Assembly: GCF_030065545.1 (NCBI RefSeq)
Contig: NZ_JASJNC010000003.1
Span: 186,001-250,000, forward strand
Origin: Marinicella marina
GTDB lineage: Bacteria > Pseudomonadota > Gammaproteobacteria > Xanthomonadales > Marinicellaceae
Direction of reading: 5' to 3'
Length of the DNA: 64,000 bases
Below are positions 35,006-43,873 of this stretch, piece by piece. The notes beneath the pieces are model-generated. The model saw nothing but the letters and a program-made list of their open reading frames with translations. It did not search any database and was not told the DNA's origin. The position numbers and the translations under genes were made by a program. The number at the start of each line of letters is the position of its first letter. Position 1 is the first letter of the stretch.

Positions 35006-35335
35006 TTAACTGGGTTTAAAAAATCGAGCCAATGCCATAACAGCTGTGGCCAAGGGCATCAATTCCGATCCAGGCAGCGCACAATAAATGGCTGTTACTG
35101 CCAATAGCACACACTGGCCCATAACCCCGAAGTTCAATTTACATGCCAACCACCAACCCAGTAAAGCCCCAAACAAAGGCCCTACATACATACCAATAGG
35201 ACCAAAAGTCAGCACGTCTAAAGCATCAATGAGGATGCCAGCCGTTAATGGGCCAAAAGCCGCAAAAATGCGATCACCCAGACTGGGGCGAGTAACCTCT
35301 TGATCTATTTTTTCTTGTTGTTTTTTAATATCCAT
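35006..35335 (-). CDS. Small multi-span membrane protein, unknown
   Basis: The product has 109 residues from the ATG at 35335 (a TTG immediately upstream adds one residue). A short basic/acidic N-terminus is followed by three hydrophobic segments (about 27-47, 50-72, 76-100) rich in Gly and Leu. There are no cytochrome or transport motifs. It lies 12 nt after the cardiolipin synthase stop on the same strand, so the two are likely co-transcribed. Confidence 0.6.
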   Translation of the reverse strand: MDIKKQQEKIDQEVTRPSLGDRIFAAFGPLTAGILIDALDVLTFGPIGMYVGPLFGALLGWWLACKLNFGVMGQCVLLAVTAIYCALPGSELMPLATAVMALARFFKPS

Positions 35336-35347
35336 CAAAAAATAGCC

Positions 35348-36814
35348 TCATAAAATAGGTGATATCAAGCGGGCTACTTTTTCAATGAAAATCTTAACAC
35401 GAGACCGGCTTTCCCAAGTTGACTCGGTGATTTCTTTGGCATCATTCAAATCGTTGTTAAAGGTTTTTCGCATCTGGTCAGCAATGCGCTCATCATAAAC
35501 AAACACATTCACTTCAAAATTAAGTTCAAAACTTCTCTCATCAAAATTAGCTGTACCAATGACACTCAAAAACCCATCAACAACCATGGTTTTGGCATGC
35601 ACAAACCCTTTGGTGTATTTAAAAATTTCAACGCCAGCTAATATCAACTCATAATAGAAAGACTGTGCTGCCATGTCGACAATTTTTGCATCTGATTCTT
35701 CAGGCACCAACAAACTGACTTTAACGCCTCTCATCACGGCTATTTTCAGCGCCTTTACCAATGCTGGGTTAGGAATAAAATAAGGTGTGGTGATTAATAT
35801 TTCATTTTCAGCTGCATGTATGGCATGTAACATTGAAAACAAGATGCTTGGATGAGGTGAATCAGGGCCACTGAAAACCACCTGCACCAAGCGGCGATTG
35901 GATTTATCCAATTGTTCAAAGTCATCAGAGAGCTGCTCTTTGATGTCAACTTTTTGTTCTGCACAAAAATTCCAATCGTTAAGAAAAATATTTTCTATGT
36001 ATGGCACTACATGTCCCTCTATCCTCAAATGGGTATCACGCCAGTAACGTTTGATTTCTCCCAATGAATTATCATTGGTGTAATCATCGGCCACATTGAT
36101 TCCACCAACGTAAGCCACCTTTCCATCAATCACTGCTATCTTGCGGTGATTGCGGTAATTAACACGGTCAGCAAAAGCAAACAAGCGTATTTCCGAAAAG
36201 GCATTGACTTCGATACCGGCAGCACGCATTTTTTGAATCACTTGTTTTTCAATTCCAAGTGAGCCGTAATCATCATAGATAAACCTAACCACAACGCCTT
36301 TTTTCGCTTTAGCCATCAGAATCTTGACTATTTCATAACCCACATGATCAAACTTAAATGTGTAGTATTGAATGTGTATGGTTTTTTTTGCTGCCGCCAA
36401 ATCTTTTTTTAAGGCAGGAAATTTCACTTCGCCATTTTCTAACACCTGAACTTCATTACTGGCTGTCAGGCGACTGCATCCTTCCTCGAAGATCAATTTA
36501 GAAAGCCCTTCGAATTGTTTTAGCTTGGGCTGCATTTGAGCCATGACTTCAGTGGATTGTTCGCTGACTGCTGCTTGATAATCCTCCAAAGCCTTCATAT
36601 CATCGGAAAGTTTTTGTTCATACATTTTTCTTTTGCGGCGCTTTACCCCAAAGATAAAGTACAAAGCAACACCAATGACTGGAAACAAATAAACCGTAAA
36701 CAACCAAGCAGTGGCTCTGGAGCTGACTGTATATTGATGAATGATTTGAAAAGTCACATAAATCAAAAATGTCCAATAAACATAATAAGTGACTGTAAAC
36801 CAACTGATTTCCAT
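35348..36814 (-). CDS. cls: Cardiolipin synthase (ClsA-type)
   Basis: This 488-residue phospholipase-D superfamily enzyme has two N-terminal membrane helices (about 6-28 and 36-56). Two HKD motifs are present: HRKIAVIDGKVAYVGG (about residue 225) and HAKTMVVDGFLSVIGTANFD (about 405). It condenses two phosphatidylglycerol molecules into cardiolipin at the inner membrane. The length is typical of ClsA (486 in E. coli). Confidence 0.93.
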   Translation of the reverse strand: MEISWFTVTYYVYWTFLIYVTFQIIHQYTVSSRATAWLFTVYLFPVIGVALYFIFGVKRRKRKMYEQKLSDDMKALEDYQAAVSEQSTEVMAQMQPKLKQFEGLSKLIFEEGCSRLTASNEVQVLENGEVKFPALKKDLAAAKKTIHIQYYTFKFDHVGYEIVKILMAKAKKGVVVRFIYDDYGSLGIEKQVIQKMRAAGIEVNAFSEIRLFAFADRVNYRNHRKIAVIDGKVAYVGGINVADDYTNDNSLGEIKRYWRDTHLRIEGHVVPYIENIFLNDWNFCAEQKVDIKEQLSDDFEQLDKSNRRLVQVVFSGPDSPHPSILFSMLHAIHAAENEILITTPYFIPNPALVKALKIAVMRGVKVSLLVPEESDAKIVDMAAQSFYYELILAGVEIFKYTKGFVHAKTMVVDGFLSVIGTANFDERSFELNFEVNVFVYDERIADQMRKTFNNDLNDAKEITESTWESRSRVKIFIEKVARLISPIL

Positions 36815-36929
36815 CGCTATTCCTTTAAATTGATATAAATATTATACGTAACTTTTAGCAAAAAAACGTCAATAGATCATTCTGCGGAATAACACCATAA
36901 CAGCATCAAAATTTTGTTACCATGAGCAC

Positions 36930-37898
36930 ATGAGCATAAACCCACACCCTTTTGACCAATTGACCCCTGAACTCATTTTGGCAGCCATCGAATCCCAACA
37001 ATTTGCGGTGGATGGCAGTGTCACAGCACTGAATAGCTATGAGAACCGTGTTTATCAAATAGGCATGGCAGATGATTTACCATTGATTGTGAAGTTTTAT
37101 CGGCCTGAACGCTGGAACACTGCACAAATTCAAGAAGAGCATGATTTTTGTTTTGTTTTAAAAGCGCATGAATTACCTGTGGTCACTCCGATAAGAAACG
37201 ATGAAGGCCAAAGCTTATTTGGCTATGAAGGCTTTGAGTTTGCATTGTTTAAAAGAACTGGAGGCTATGCCCCAGAATTGGACCACCAAGACAACCTTGC
37301 CATCATGGGACGCACTTTGGCACGTTTACACAACATCGGAGCAACCCACAAATTCATCCATCGGCCCATTCTAGACAGTCAAAACTTTGGCCATGATTCA
37401 ATCAATTATGTGGCCGAGTCATTCATTCCATTTGAATTCAAGACCACCTATTTGAATGTATGCCAAACAATCATGCCAATGATTGAAGAACGACTGGCTG
37501 GCGCCAATAACATCAGTGTTCATGGTGATTTACATGTGGGTAATATTTTGTTGCGTGAAGACATTCCAAACTTGGTTGATTTTGATGACTCTCGCTTGGC
37601 GCCAGCCATCCAAGACATTTGGATGTTGTTGTCGGGCGATCAGGATGAACAGCAAGCTCAGTTACAAAAAATCATTCCGGCTTACGAAGCATTTAGACCT
37701 TTTCCATACACAGAACTCAAAATGATAGAGTCACTGAGGACCCTGCGCATGATTCATCACACGGCTTGGCTGGCACGACGCTGGGACGACCCGGCATTTC
37801 CACCTGCGTTTGGTTGGTTTGACACCCACCAATACTGGCAACAACACATTGCTGACCTGCAACATCAGCTGCAAGCTTTGAGTCAGAATCAGCTGTAA
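36930..37898 (+). CDS. srkA: Stress-response Ser/Thr protein kinase SrkA (YihE)
   Basis: The product has 322 residues (328 in E. coli) with an APH/choline-kinase-like fold. The catalytic loop SVHGDLHVGNILL (about residues 194-206) and metal-binding NLVDFDDSRLAPAIQDI are clear, as is the nucleotide region NRVYQIGMADDLPLIVKFYR. SrkA opposes MazF-dependent death in E. coli. Its usual partner dsbA is not downstream here. Confidence 0.88.
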   Translation: MSINPHPFDQLTPELILAAIESQQFAVDGSVTALNSYENRVYQIGMADDLPLIVKFYRPERWNTAQIQEEHDFCFVLKAHELPVVTPIRNDEGQSLFGYEGFEFALFKRTGGYAPELDHQDNLAIMGRTLARLHNIGATHKFIHRPILDSQNFGHDSINYVAESFIPFEFKTTYLNVCQTIMPMIEERLAGANNISVHGDLHVGNILLREDIPNLVDFDDSRLAPAIQDIWMLLSGDQDEQQAQLQKIIPAYEAFRPFPYTELKMIESLRTLRMIHHTAWLARRWDDPAFPPAFGWFDTHQYWQQHIADLQHQLQALSQNQL

Positions 37899-37991
37899 TA
37901 TTTGGCTTTTTATTGGTACTAATCAGCCGAATGGGACGAGTTTCATCTCAACATCACAGAGAATGAGTCCATTCCAAACTTCAATCAAATC

Positions 37992-38627
37992 ATGAAAAAA
38001 TTCTTAAAAATATTGAATTTCAGTACTTACTCAATGATGAGTTTTGCAGTTGCCTATTATGCTTTTGACTATTATTTACAACTGGCCAGCCCTGTCAATC
38101 CATTCCAAGCCAAACTCGCTGAATCTGTTTGGATTGCACCCAGCCATTTTATTGCTGGTGGCATTGCATTGTTTTTAACACCATTTCAATTGAGCCAAAA
38201 GCTAAGAAACAATTCCCGACAGTTACATCGAATCACCGGATACATCTACGTATCAGCTGTTTTAATCAGCGGTATCGCTGGTTTATTGATGTCATTCAAG
38301 GCCAGCGGTGGCTGGATTGCCCAACTGGGATTCTTTGCTTTGGCAGTCAGTTGGTTGACCACCACCATCTTGGCGTTGTTTCATGCCATCAAAGGCAACA
38401 TCTGGTCACATCAAAGATGGGTTTATCGCAGTATCGCACTGACTGCAGCAGCCATCACGCTGCGTTTATTTTTAGGCATCGGCTTGGGCGTTTTACAGCT
38501 GCCATTCTTAACCGTTTATGTGCCCACTGCTTGGTTGTGCTGGATCATCAACTTAACTATTTGCGAGGCCATTTTGTACTATCAGCAACGACAAGAAACT
38601 AAACTCAATCCAGAGCTTGTTGTCTGA
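37992..38627 (+). CDS. DUF2306 membrane protein
   Basis: The product has 211 residues with about six membrane segments. Histidines cluster in the loop RQLHRITGYIYVSAVLISG and in IWSHQRWVYRSIALTAAAIT, the DUF2306 pattern, which may bind heme or metal (inference). Function is unknown. Its end overlaps the convergent AraC-type regulator by 23 nt. Confidence 0.7.
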   Translation: MKKFLKILNFSTYSMMSFAVAYYAFDYYLQLASPVNPFQAKLAESVWIAPSHFIAGGIALFLTPFQLSQKLRNNSRQLHRITGYIYVSAVLISGIAGLLMSFKASGGWIAQLGFFALAVSWLTTTILALFHAIKGNIWSHQRWVYRSIALTAAAITLRLFLGIGLGVLQLPFLTVYVPTAWLCWIINLTICEAILYYQQRQETKLNPELVV

Positions 38628-39648
38628 ACTGAGTCGGAGTTTGCTCGGTTAATCGTTTGAATGCACTGTTAAAAGTTGATTTGGAAGTGAAGCCACAGTC
38701 ATAAGCAATGTCAATCACACTGTGTTGATTGGTTGCGTCTTTGAGCATCGTCTTTGCCGCCTCAATCCGCAAAGCATTGATGTATTCTCTGAAGCTCTGC
38801 TGGTATTTTTGATTGATGACCAAGGAAACCAAATACTCTGGGTAGCCAGATTTTTTCGCCAATTGCGACATGTTCAATTCGGGGTCCAAATATATTTGTT
38901 GAACCCGCATCAAATTGTTGAGTTTAGCATCCACTGCAGCAAAACGATGATCATCAACAGCCCCACTTTTCTTGATTTTTTTAACCGGCTTGATGTTTTG
39001 TTGTAACAGCGCCAAATAACCCATGACGGTCATCCAGGCGGCAACAGCCACATATATGACCCAGTGATTGTATGCTTTGATTGGAATCAACCACTGGGTC
39101 ACGGCGATCAGCCAAATTAATACCTGAAAATAAGCCATCACATCCAACCAAAGCAAATTCACCCCATCGGTATTGGACTGTTGTTGGTCTAAGTTTTTGC
39201 GGTATTTTCGCAGCAACAAAACCCCTGTAATCACATAACTGACACTGTATAGGTACAAAGACAACTCATAGTAACCAAAAGTGCGTGGGCGATTTTGAGC
39301 CGGGTTGACAATCCAACCAAAGTTAGCCACGAGCATAAAAATGAAGCCAAAGAAATGAACCCCATCTCGCCAAGAGAGCATTTTAGCCGTGGTAATGGTT
39401 CTGACATATAAGAAGTAGAAACTGCCATAAAGAAATGGAAAAAAGCTGGCCAACACATAGGCCGGTAACAAAGGGCTGTGCGGATCATTCAAATAAATAA
39501 CCTTAATGGTCAGATCAAAAACCAAACACAACATCCAAACGGCCAACAAGCGATTACTCCTTATATTAGCCGTCTTGATAATTAACGCGATGGCCAGAAC
39601 CAGACCTTGCGCTGCACCGACGGTATAGATGTATGTGTACAAGGTCAT
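38605..39648 (-). CDS. AraC-family regulator with a membrane-spanning N-terminal domain
   Basis: The product has 347 residues. The first 220 contain seven hydrophobic segments, so the sensor part is in the inner membrane. The C-terminal 110 residues hold two helix-turn-helix units: NMSQLAKKSGYPEYLVSLVI and VIDIAYDCGFTSKSTFNSAF followed by TPTQFR. This membrane-AraC layout is frequent in Bacteroidota and some gammaproteobacteria. The target is unknown; the overlapping convergent DUF2306 gene is a candidate. Confidence 0.82.
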   Translation of the reverse strand: MTLYTYIYTVGAAQGLVLAIALIIKTANIRSNRLLAVWMLCLVFDLTIKVIYLNDPHSPLLPAYVLASFFPFLYGSFYFLYVRTITTAKMLSWRDGVHFFGFIFMLVANFGWIVNPAQNRPRTFGYYELSLYLYSVSYVITGVLLLRKYRKNLDQQQSNTDGVNLLWLDVMAYFQVLIWLIAVTQWLIPIKAYNHWVIYVAVAAWMTVMGYLALLQQNIKPVKKIKKSGAVDDHRFAAVDAKLNNLMRVQQIYLDPELNMSQLAKKSGYPEYLVSLVINQKYQQSFREYINALRIEAAKTMLKDATNQHSVIDIAYDCGFTSKSTFNSAFKRLTEQTPTQFRQQALD

Positions 39649-39726
39649 TGTGTTAACAGCATGTCTTTAATAATTTTTATTGGGCAGTGACAATTATAAA
39701 TCAATCATTATGATAAACTTTTAAAC

Positions 39727-40008
39727 ATGAATAAACCATTAAGTTGTAGCGGCCAAGACCTGTTAGAAGCGGCCATCGTGCAAAAAAGGCGGCTGAACTT
39801 ACATTGTCTGGATGAATCTGGCAAAGTCATCAACTACCCCAAGATTTTACCTATAGATGTGACCACTTCAGGTGGCAAAGAACAACTCACATTCATGACT
39901 ACGGACAACGCCGGTGGCATCATCAAGCTGTCACTGAACACCGCTTTGATCACTGCTTTTGAAGCAGATGATTTTTTTGATCCACGCATTGAGTTCAAAG
40001 CCAATTGA
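39727..40008 (+). CDS. Rof-like (Rho-binding antiterminator family) small protein
   Basis: The product has 93 residues and no signal peptide. The pattern LSCSGQDLLEAAIVQKRRL followed by a short beta-barrel-like sequence (ILPIDVTTSGGKEQLTF and IIKLSLNTALITAF) resembles Rof, which binds the Rho hexamer and blocks termination, and whose N-terminus also carries a C-x-x-x-D-x-x-E-x-A pattern. The match is weak and could be a related Sm-like protein. It is divergent from the AraC gene. Confidence 0.42.
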   Translation: MNKPLSCSGQDLLEAAIVQKRRLNLHCLDESGKVINYPKILPIDVTTSGGKEQLTFMTTDNAGGIIKLSLNTALITAFEADDFFDPRIEFKAN

Positions 40009-40114
40009 TGCTTACTTTAATAGTCATGAAAGAGTTTCATTTTGCGGCAAAAATTGAATTGGTAAACCGCTCTCAATTGAGTAGAATCAATTGCTTTTAA
40101 TCTCACACAATCAT

Positions 40115-41902
40115 ATGTATCGAATCACCTTACTCACAGCGCTTTTAATCTCCTCTTTGCTACAAGCTGAAACGATTCAGCCGATTGAATACAAACTGAC
40201 AGTAACCGACGCCAAACACCACTTGGCGCAGGTTGACATCACTTATTCTGACATCAGCACCAAAGTCATTGACTTGAAACTGCCGGTGTGGCGATCTGGC
40301 CGTTACCAAATATTGAATTTAAGTAAACACATCAGTCAATTCGAAGCCGTGGATCGAACTGGTCAAGAGCTTAAGTGGCAAAAAACCAACAAGAACAGCT
40401 GGAAGATCATGTTGAATAACCCAGGGACGGTAAAAGTCAGTTATCAAGTTTATGCCAATACTTTGCGCTACCGTGTTGCTCACATCGATGAAACCCACGC
40501 CTATTTGGATGCCAGCGGTGTGTTCATGTTTGCGCCACAAAAACGCGATGCCCCTTTGACTGTGAGCCTTGAAGTACCACCAGCCTGGGTATCTCGTTCG
40601 GGCATGCAAAAAACAGCACCACATAGGTTCATCGCTGAGAACTACGATCAATTGGTCGATTCTCCAATTGAATCAGGCATACACGAGTTTTTAAGTTTTG
40701 ATGTTGAAGATAAAACTTATGAGATTGTTATCTGGGGTCAAGGCAATCATGACATCAAAGACCTGAAGGATCAAGTCAGTCTGTTGCACCATGAGGCAAA
40801 AAAGATTTGGGGCAGCTTTCCGTTTAACCGCTACGTTTATATGTACCATGTTGGCGATGGCATTGGCGGTGCCACTGAACATGTGAACTCAACCATCATC
40901 CAACAACAACGGTTTAATTTTTGGCCACGAAAAAACTACCTCAAAGTTTTGGCCACCACCGCCCACGAATTTGTTCATACTTGGAATGTAAAAGCCTATC
41001 GCCCAGCTGGCATAGCGCCTTATGATTATTCCAATGAAAACTATTCTGATTTGTTTTGGATGGCTGAAGGCATCACCAGTTATTATGATGATTTGTTGTT
41101 AATGAGAGCGGGTATTTACCAACAAAAGGAATACTTAGAAAAATTAGCCACTGATGTTCACAGCCACTTGAATAAGCCTGGTCGTCTGGTCGAATCATTG
41201 GCGCAGACCAGTTTTGATACTTGGATGCAGGATGACGTGCAACAACGGCATAATGCATCGGTCAGTATTTATTTAGAGGGCAGCATGGCAGCGTGGCTGA
41301 TAGATTATGAAATCAGACGACTCACAGACGATAAATATGGCATGGACGAATTACAATTGAGACTGTATCAAAACCACCACAATATCGATAAAGGATACCG
41401 AAAAAGTGACGTTTTGAAACTATTAAAAGACATCACTGGCGAGGACTTTGACACTTTCTGGCAACAACACATCACAGGCACAGAACCGATAGATTTCGAT
41501 GCAGTTTTAAATCACTTCGGCCTGGAGAAATACATAGATGAGGACAAAGAACTGGATGCCTGGATTGGCGCTCAATGGGATACCACAAACAATCAAGTCA
41601 TGATCAAAACGGTTGATTCATCAAGCCCTGCCTGGCTGGCTGGATTGAATGCCGGAGACCAAATTCTGGCCATTGATGGCATTAAGGTGAACACCGGTGA
41701 CATTGAAAAAAGAATCAAACAGCTGAACCTCAATGAACCACATGAAATTCATTATTTCAGTGCCGGTAGACTAACTACTACCAATATCCAGGCAGTCACT
41801 GAGCCCAACCCAGAATTCAAAATAAGACCGGTTGAAAAGCCCAGCAGAAAACAACAGGTCCGCTTTGAAAAATGGGCCCATCAACCCTTGATAGCGCAAT
41901 GA
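40115..41902 (+). CDS. M61 family aminopeptidase with PDZ domain
   Basis: The product has 595 residues from the ATG at 40115; the TTG at 40091 is not needed. The signal peptide ends near LLQAE. The zinc motif is TAHEFVHTWN (about residues 281-290) with a downstream glutamate in FWMAEGITSYYDD. A PDZ domain (about 500-565) contains SSPAWLAGLNAGDQILAIDG. M61 glycyl-type aminopeptidases act in the periplasm. The stop overlaps the start of the next gene (ATGA). Confidence 0.88.
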   Translation: MYRITLLTALLISSLLQAETIQPIEYKLTVTDAKHHLAQVDITYSDISTKVIDLKLPVWRSGRYQILNLSKHISQFEAVDRTGQELKWQKTNKNSWKIMLNNPGTVKVSYQVYANTLRYRVAHIDETHAYLDASGVFMFAPQKRDAPLTVSLEVPPAWVSRSGMQKTAPHRFIAENYDQLVDSPIESGIHEFLSFDVEDKTYEIVIWGQGNHDIKDLKDQVSLLHHEAKKIWGSFPFNRYVYMYHVGDGIGGATEHVNSTIIQQQRFNFWPRKNYLKVLATTAHEFVHTWNVKAYRPAGIAPYDYSNENYSDLFWMAEGITSYYDDLLLMRAGIYQQKEYLEKLATDVHSHLNKPGRLVESLAQTSFDTWMQDDVQQRHNASVSIYLEGSMAAWLIDYEIRRLTDDKYGMDELQLRLYQNHHNIDKGYRKSDVLKLLKDITGEDFDTFWQQHITGTEPIDFDAVLNHFGLEKYIDEDKELDAWIGAQWDTTNNQVMIKTVDSSSPAWLAGLNAGDQILAIDGIKVNTGDIEKRIKQLNLNEPHEIHYFSAGRLTTTNIQAVTEPNPEFKIRPVEKPSRKQQVRFEKWAHQPLIAQ

Positions 41903-42537
41903 CTGGCGAACAAAAAATCATCGGAATAGCCGGCAACATTGGCGCAGGTAAGACCTCTTTGGTTGAGTTCCTTACCGCCACTTATCAAATCACGCCGTTT
42001 TATGAGCCCAACGACAACAACCCTTACTTGGCTGACTTTTATCAAGACATGAAGCGTTGGGCTTTTCATTCACAACTGTATTTTTTGGCCTCAAAATTTA
42101 AAATCCATCAACAACTAGAACAAACTCCAGGAGTGGTGATTCAAGACCGCACCCTATTTGAGGATGTGGAGATTTTTGCTACGGCGTTGCACCAGACTCG
42201 AAAAATCAACAAACGCGACTGGCAAACTTACCAAAATTTTTACAGCAGCATACGCAGCGCCATCAAACCACCGGACTTGATGATTTATCTGAAATGTTCG
42301 ATCAGAACCACGCGCAAAAGAATCAAGCTGCGCGGCAGAAAAATGGAACAAGACATGCCGTTGAGCTACTTGAAACGGTTAGAAGGCTTGTATCAAAACT
42401 GGATAGCCGAGTACGACAAAAGCAAATTACTGGTGATTGAAACAGATCAGTTGGATTATGTGAATGATTTGATTGACCAGATTGAGTTGATGGAAAGCAT
42501 CGAGTCACTGCTGCCCAAAGACCTCGCCAGATCATAG
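41899..42537 (+). CDS. Deoxynucleoside kinase (dAK/dGK family)
   Basis: The product has 212 residues from the ATG at 41899, overlapping the M61 stop. It shows the P-loop IAGNIGAGKTSLVEF (residues 9-23), the base-recognition/catalytic segment VIQDRTLFEDVEIF, and a LID region with RKRIKLRGRKMEQDM. It phosphorylates deoxynucleosides for salvage in the cytoplasm. Such kinases are common in Bacteroidota and Gram-positives, and scattered in gammaproteobacteria. It ends at a shared bidirectional terminator. Confidence 0.82.
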   Translation: MTGEQKIIGIAGNIGAGKTSLVEFLTATYQITPFYEPNDNNPYLADFYQDMKRWAFHSQLYFLASKFKIHQQLEQTPGVVIQDRTLFEDVEIFATALHQTRKINKRDWQTYQNFYSSIRSAIKPPDLMIYLKCSIRTTRKRIKLRGRKMEQDMPLSYLKRLEGLYQNWIAEYDKSKLLVIETDQLDYVNDLIDQIELMESIESLLPKDLARS

Positions 42538-42550
42538 CTTTAAGGCACAA

Positions 42551-42580
42551 AAAAACCATTCACATGACTGTGAATGGTTT
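42551..42580. terminator. Bidirectional intrinsic terminator
   Basis: AAACCATTCACA and TGTGAATGGTTT form a 12-bp stem with loop TGAC between two convergent genes (kinase, plus; surface protein, minus). Confidence 0.8.
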
Positions 42581-42606
42581 GTTAACTTCACTTTTATCTT
42601 CTTGGC

Positions 42607-43791
42607 TTATTTTTTGGCTTTTTTGCGTGAACTTCTGTAAGCACCAAAGCCAACCAAACCAGTTAAGGTCAGCAAACCGAATGGCGATAAGATAGGTACC
42701 GAAATCGCCGGGCCGGCAACCGAACCACTCCAATTCGCACCAAACCCAGCCATACCTGCAGGGCGATTGATAAAAAGGCCTGCTGCTGAGGCAGCAGCTG
42801 AGCTACTGTAGTCAGATAAGGAGTTATTGGTTTCTGTTATGTTGGGGCTTTTCTGAACAAACCATGTGATGTATTGAGTTTGGCCTGGATCAACAGTTAC
42901 ATCATAACCAAAAGATATGTTGTCATTGGCATTGAGACCACCCAATACCGTGTCAGTGTCATCTTTGGCCTGGTGTTTTCTGGTGTTGGGGTTGAATGCG
43001 CCCACTGCTCCAGGAATCTGCAGCGGAATCGCTGCTATGCCACCCGGCGCCCCAACCACATGGGTTAATATTGGATCTCTGGTGGCGGTACCACCAAAGA
43101 CATCATTGTCCTGAGTAATGACCCAAGTGTCACCCAGTTCAACATTGGTATCTCCATCTGAAGTGTTAGGCACATTGGTGTTGCTGTCTGAGCCTAAATT
43201 ACCACCAATCGCCGCCCGGGTGGTAATCGGTGCACCAGTCGGATTGCTGATCGCATGGATAATTCGCGTCACCCGCTTGTCAGTGAAAACATGGTATTGT
43301 GAATAAACCTCTAAACCATTGGGCATGGTATCAGGATCAGTAGTCAATGTGGTACCCGTTAAATCAACGGTACCATCGGTGTCATTGTAAGGCGCGCCGT
43401 CTAGAAAAATGCCACCATAACCATCATAGGAGTCTGATAAGTCATCGTCTGTTTCGATGCCGGTTTGTGAAGCACCGGTGAAATTTGGCCCGCTGTAACT
43501 GTAATCAAGACTGTTCAGCGTGGCATCATCGATACCAAAAGCATATGAAGTGCCATTGTGAGAAACCGTGGCTGTACCATTCAGCACCGAAGAAGCACTG
43601 ACGGTGGTGTCATTGATATCTGATACCTCAACAGTGGTGCCAACAGAGACAGCACTTTGCACTGAAATGGTAACACCCGTACTGGTCGGTGCAGCACGAC
43701 CTGAGCCCATTCCAAGTAACCCCATAGAACCGACAGCGCCGGCTGCTGCGATTTTTTTCAAACGCTCAAAGCCAGTTATTTTTTTTGACAT
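42607..43791 (-). CDS. Exported Asp/Thr/Gly-rich surface protein with an IPTL-CTERM-like sorting tail
   Basis: The product has 394 residues. An N-terminal signal (FERLKKIAAAGAVGSMGLLG) ends near GRAA. The middle is low-lysine, beta-rich and full of Asp, Thr, Asn and Gly (for example DGTVDLTGTTLTTDPDTM). The C-terminus has the three-part form of exosortase substrates: motif VPILSPFGL, hydrophobic helix LLTLTGLVGFGAY, and a basic tail RSSRKKAKK. The motif resembles IPTL-CTERM / XrtH-type signals but is not a perfect match. Only a single cysteine-free chain is seen. No exosortase is in this window. It has its own terminator. Confidence 0.62.
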   Translation of the reverse strand: MSKKITGFERLKKIAAAGAVGSMGLLGMGSGRAAPTSTGVTISVQSAVSVGTTVEVSDINDTTVSASSVLNGTATVSHNGTSYAFGIDDATLNSLDYSYSGPNFTGASQTGIETDDDLSDSYDGYGGIFLDGAPYNDTDGTVDLTGTTLTTDPDTMPNGLEVYSQYHVFTDKRVTRIIHAISNPTGAPITTRAAIGGNLGSDSNTNVPNTSDGDTNVELGDTWVITQDNDVFGGTATRDPILTHVVGAPGGIAAIPLQIPGAVGAFNPNTRKHQAKDDTDTVLGGLNANDNISFGYDVTVDPGQTQYITWFVQKSPNITETNNSLSDYSSSAAASAAGLFINRPAGMAGFGANWSGSVAGPAISVPILSPFGLLTLTGLVGFGAYRSSRKKAKK

Positions 43792-43873
43792 GTAATACCC
43801 CTTTACCCGTATAAAATATAGTTATTGAACATTCTATCAACATTAATAAATCTCAGCAATTACGATTTTGTTT

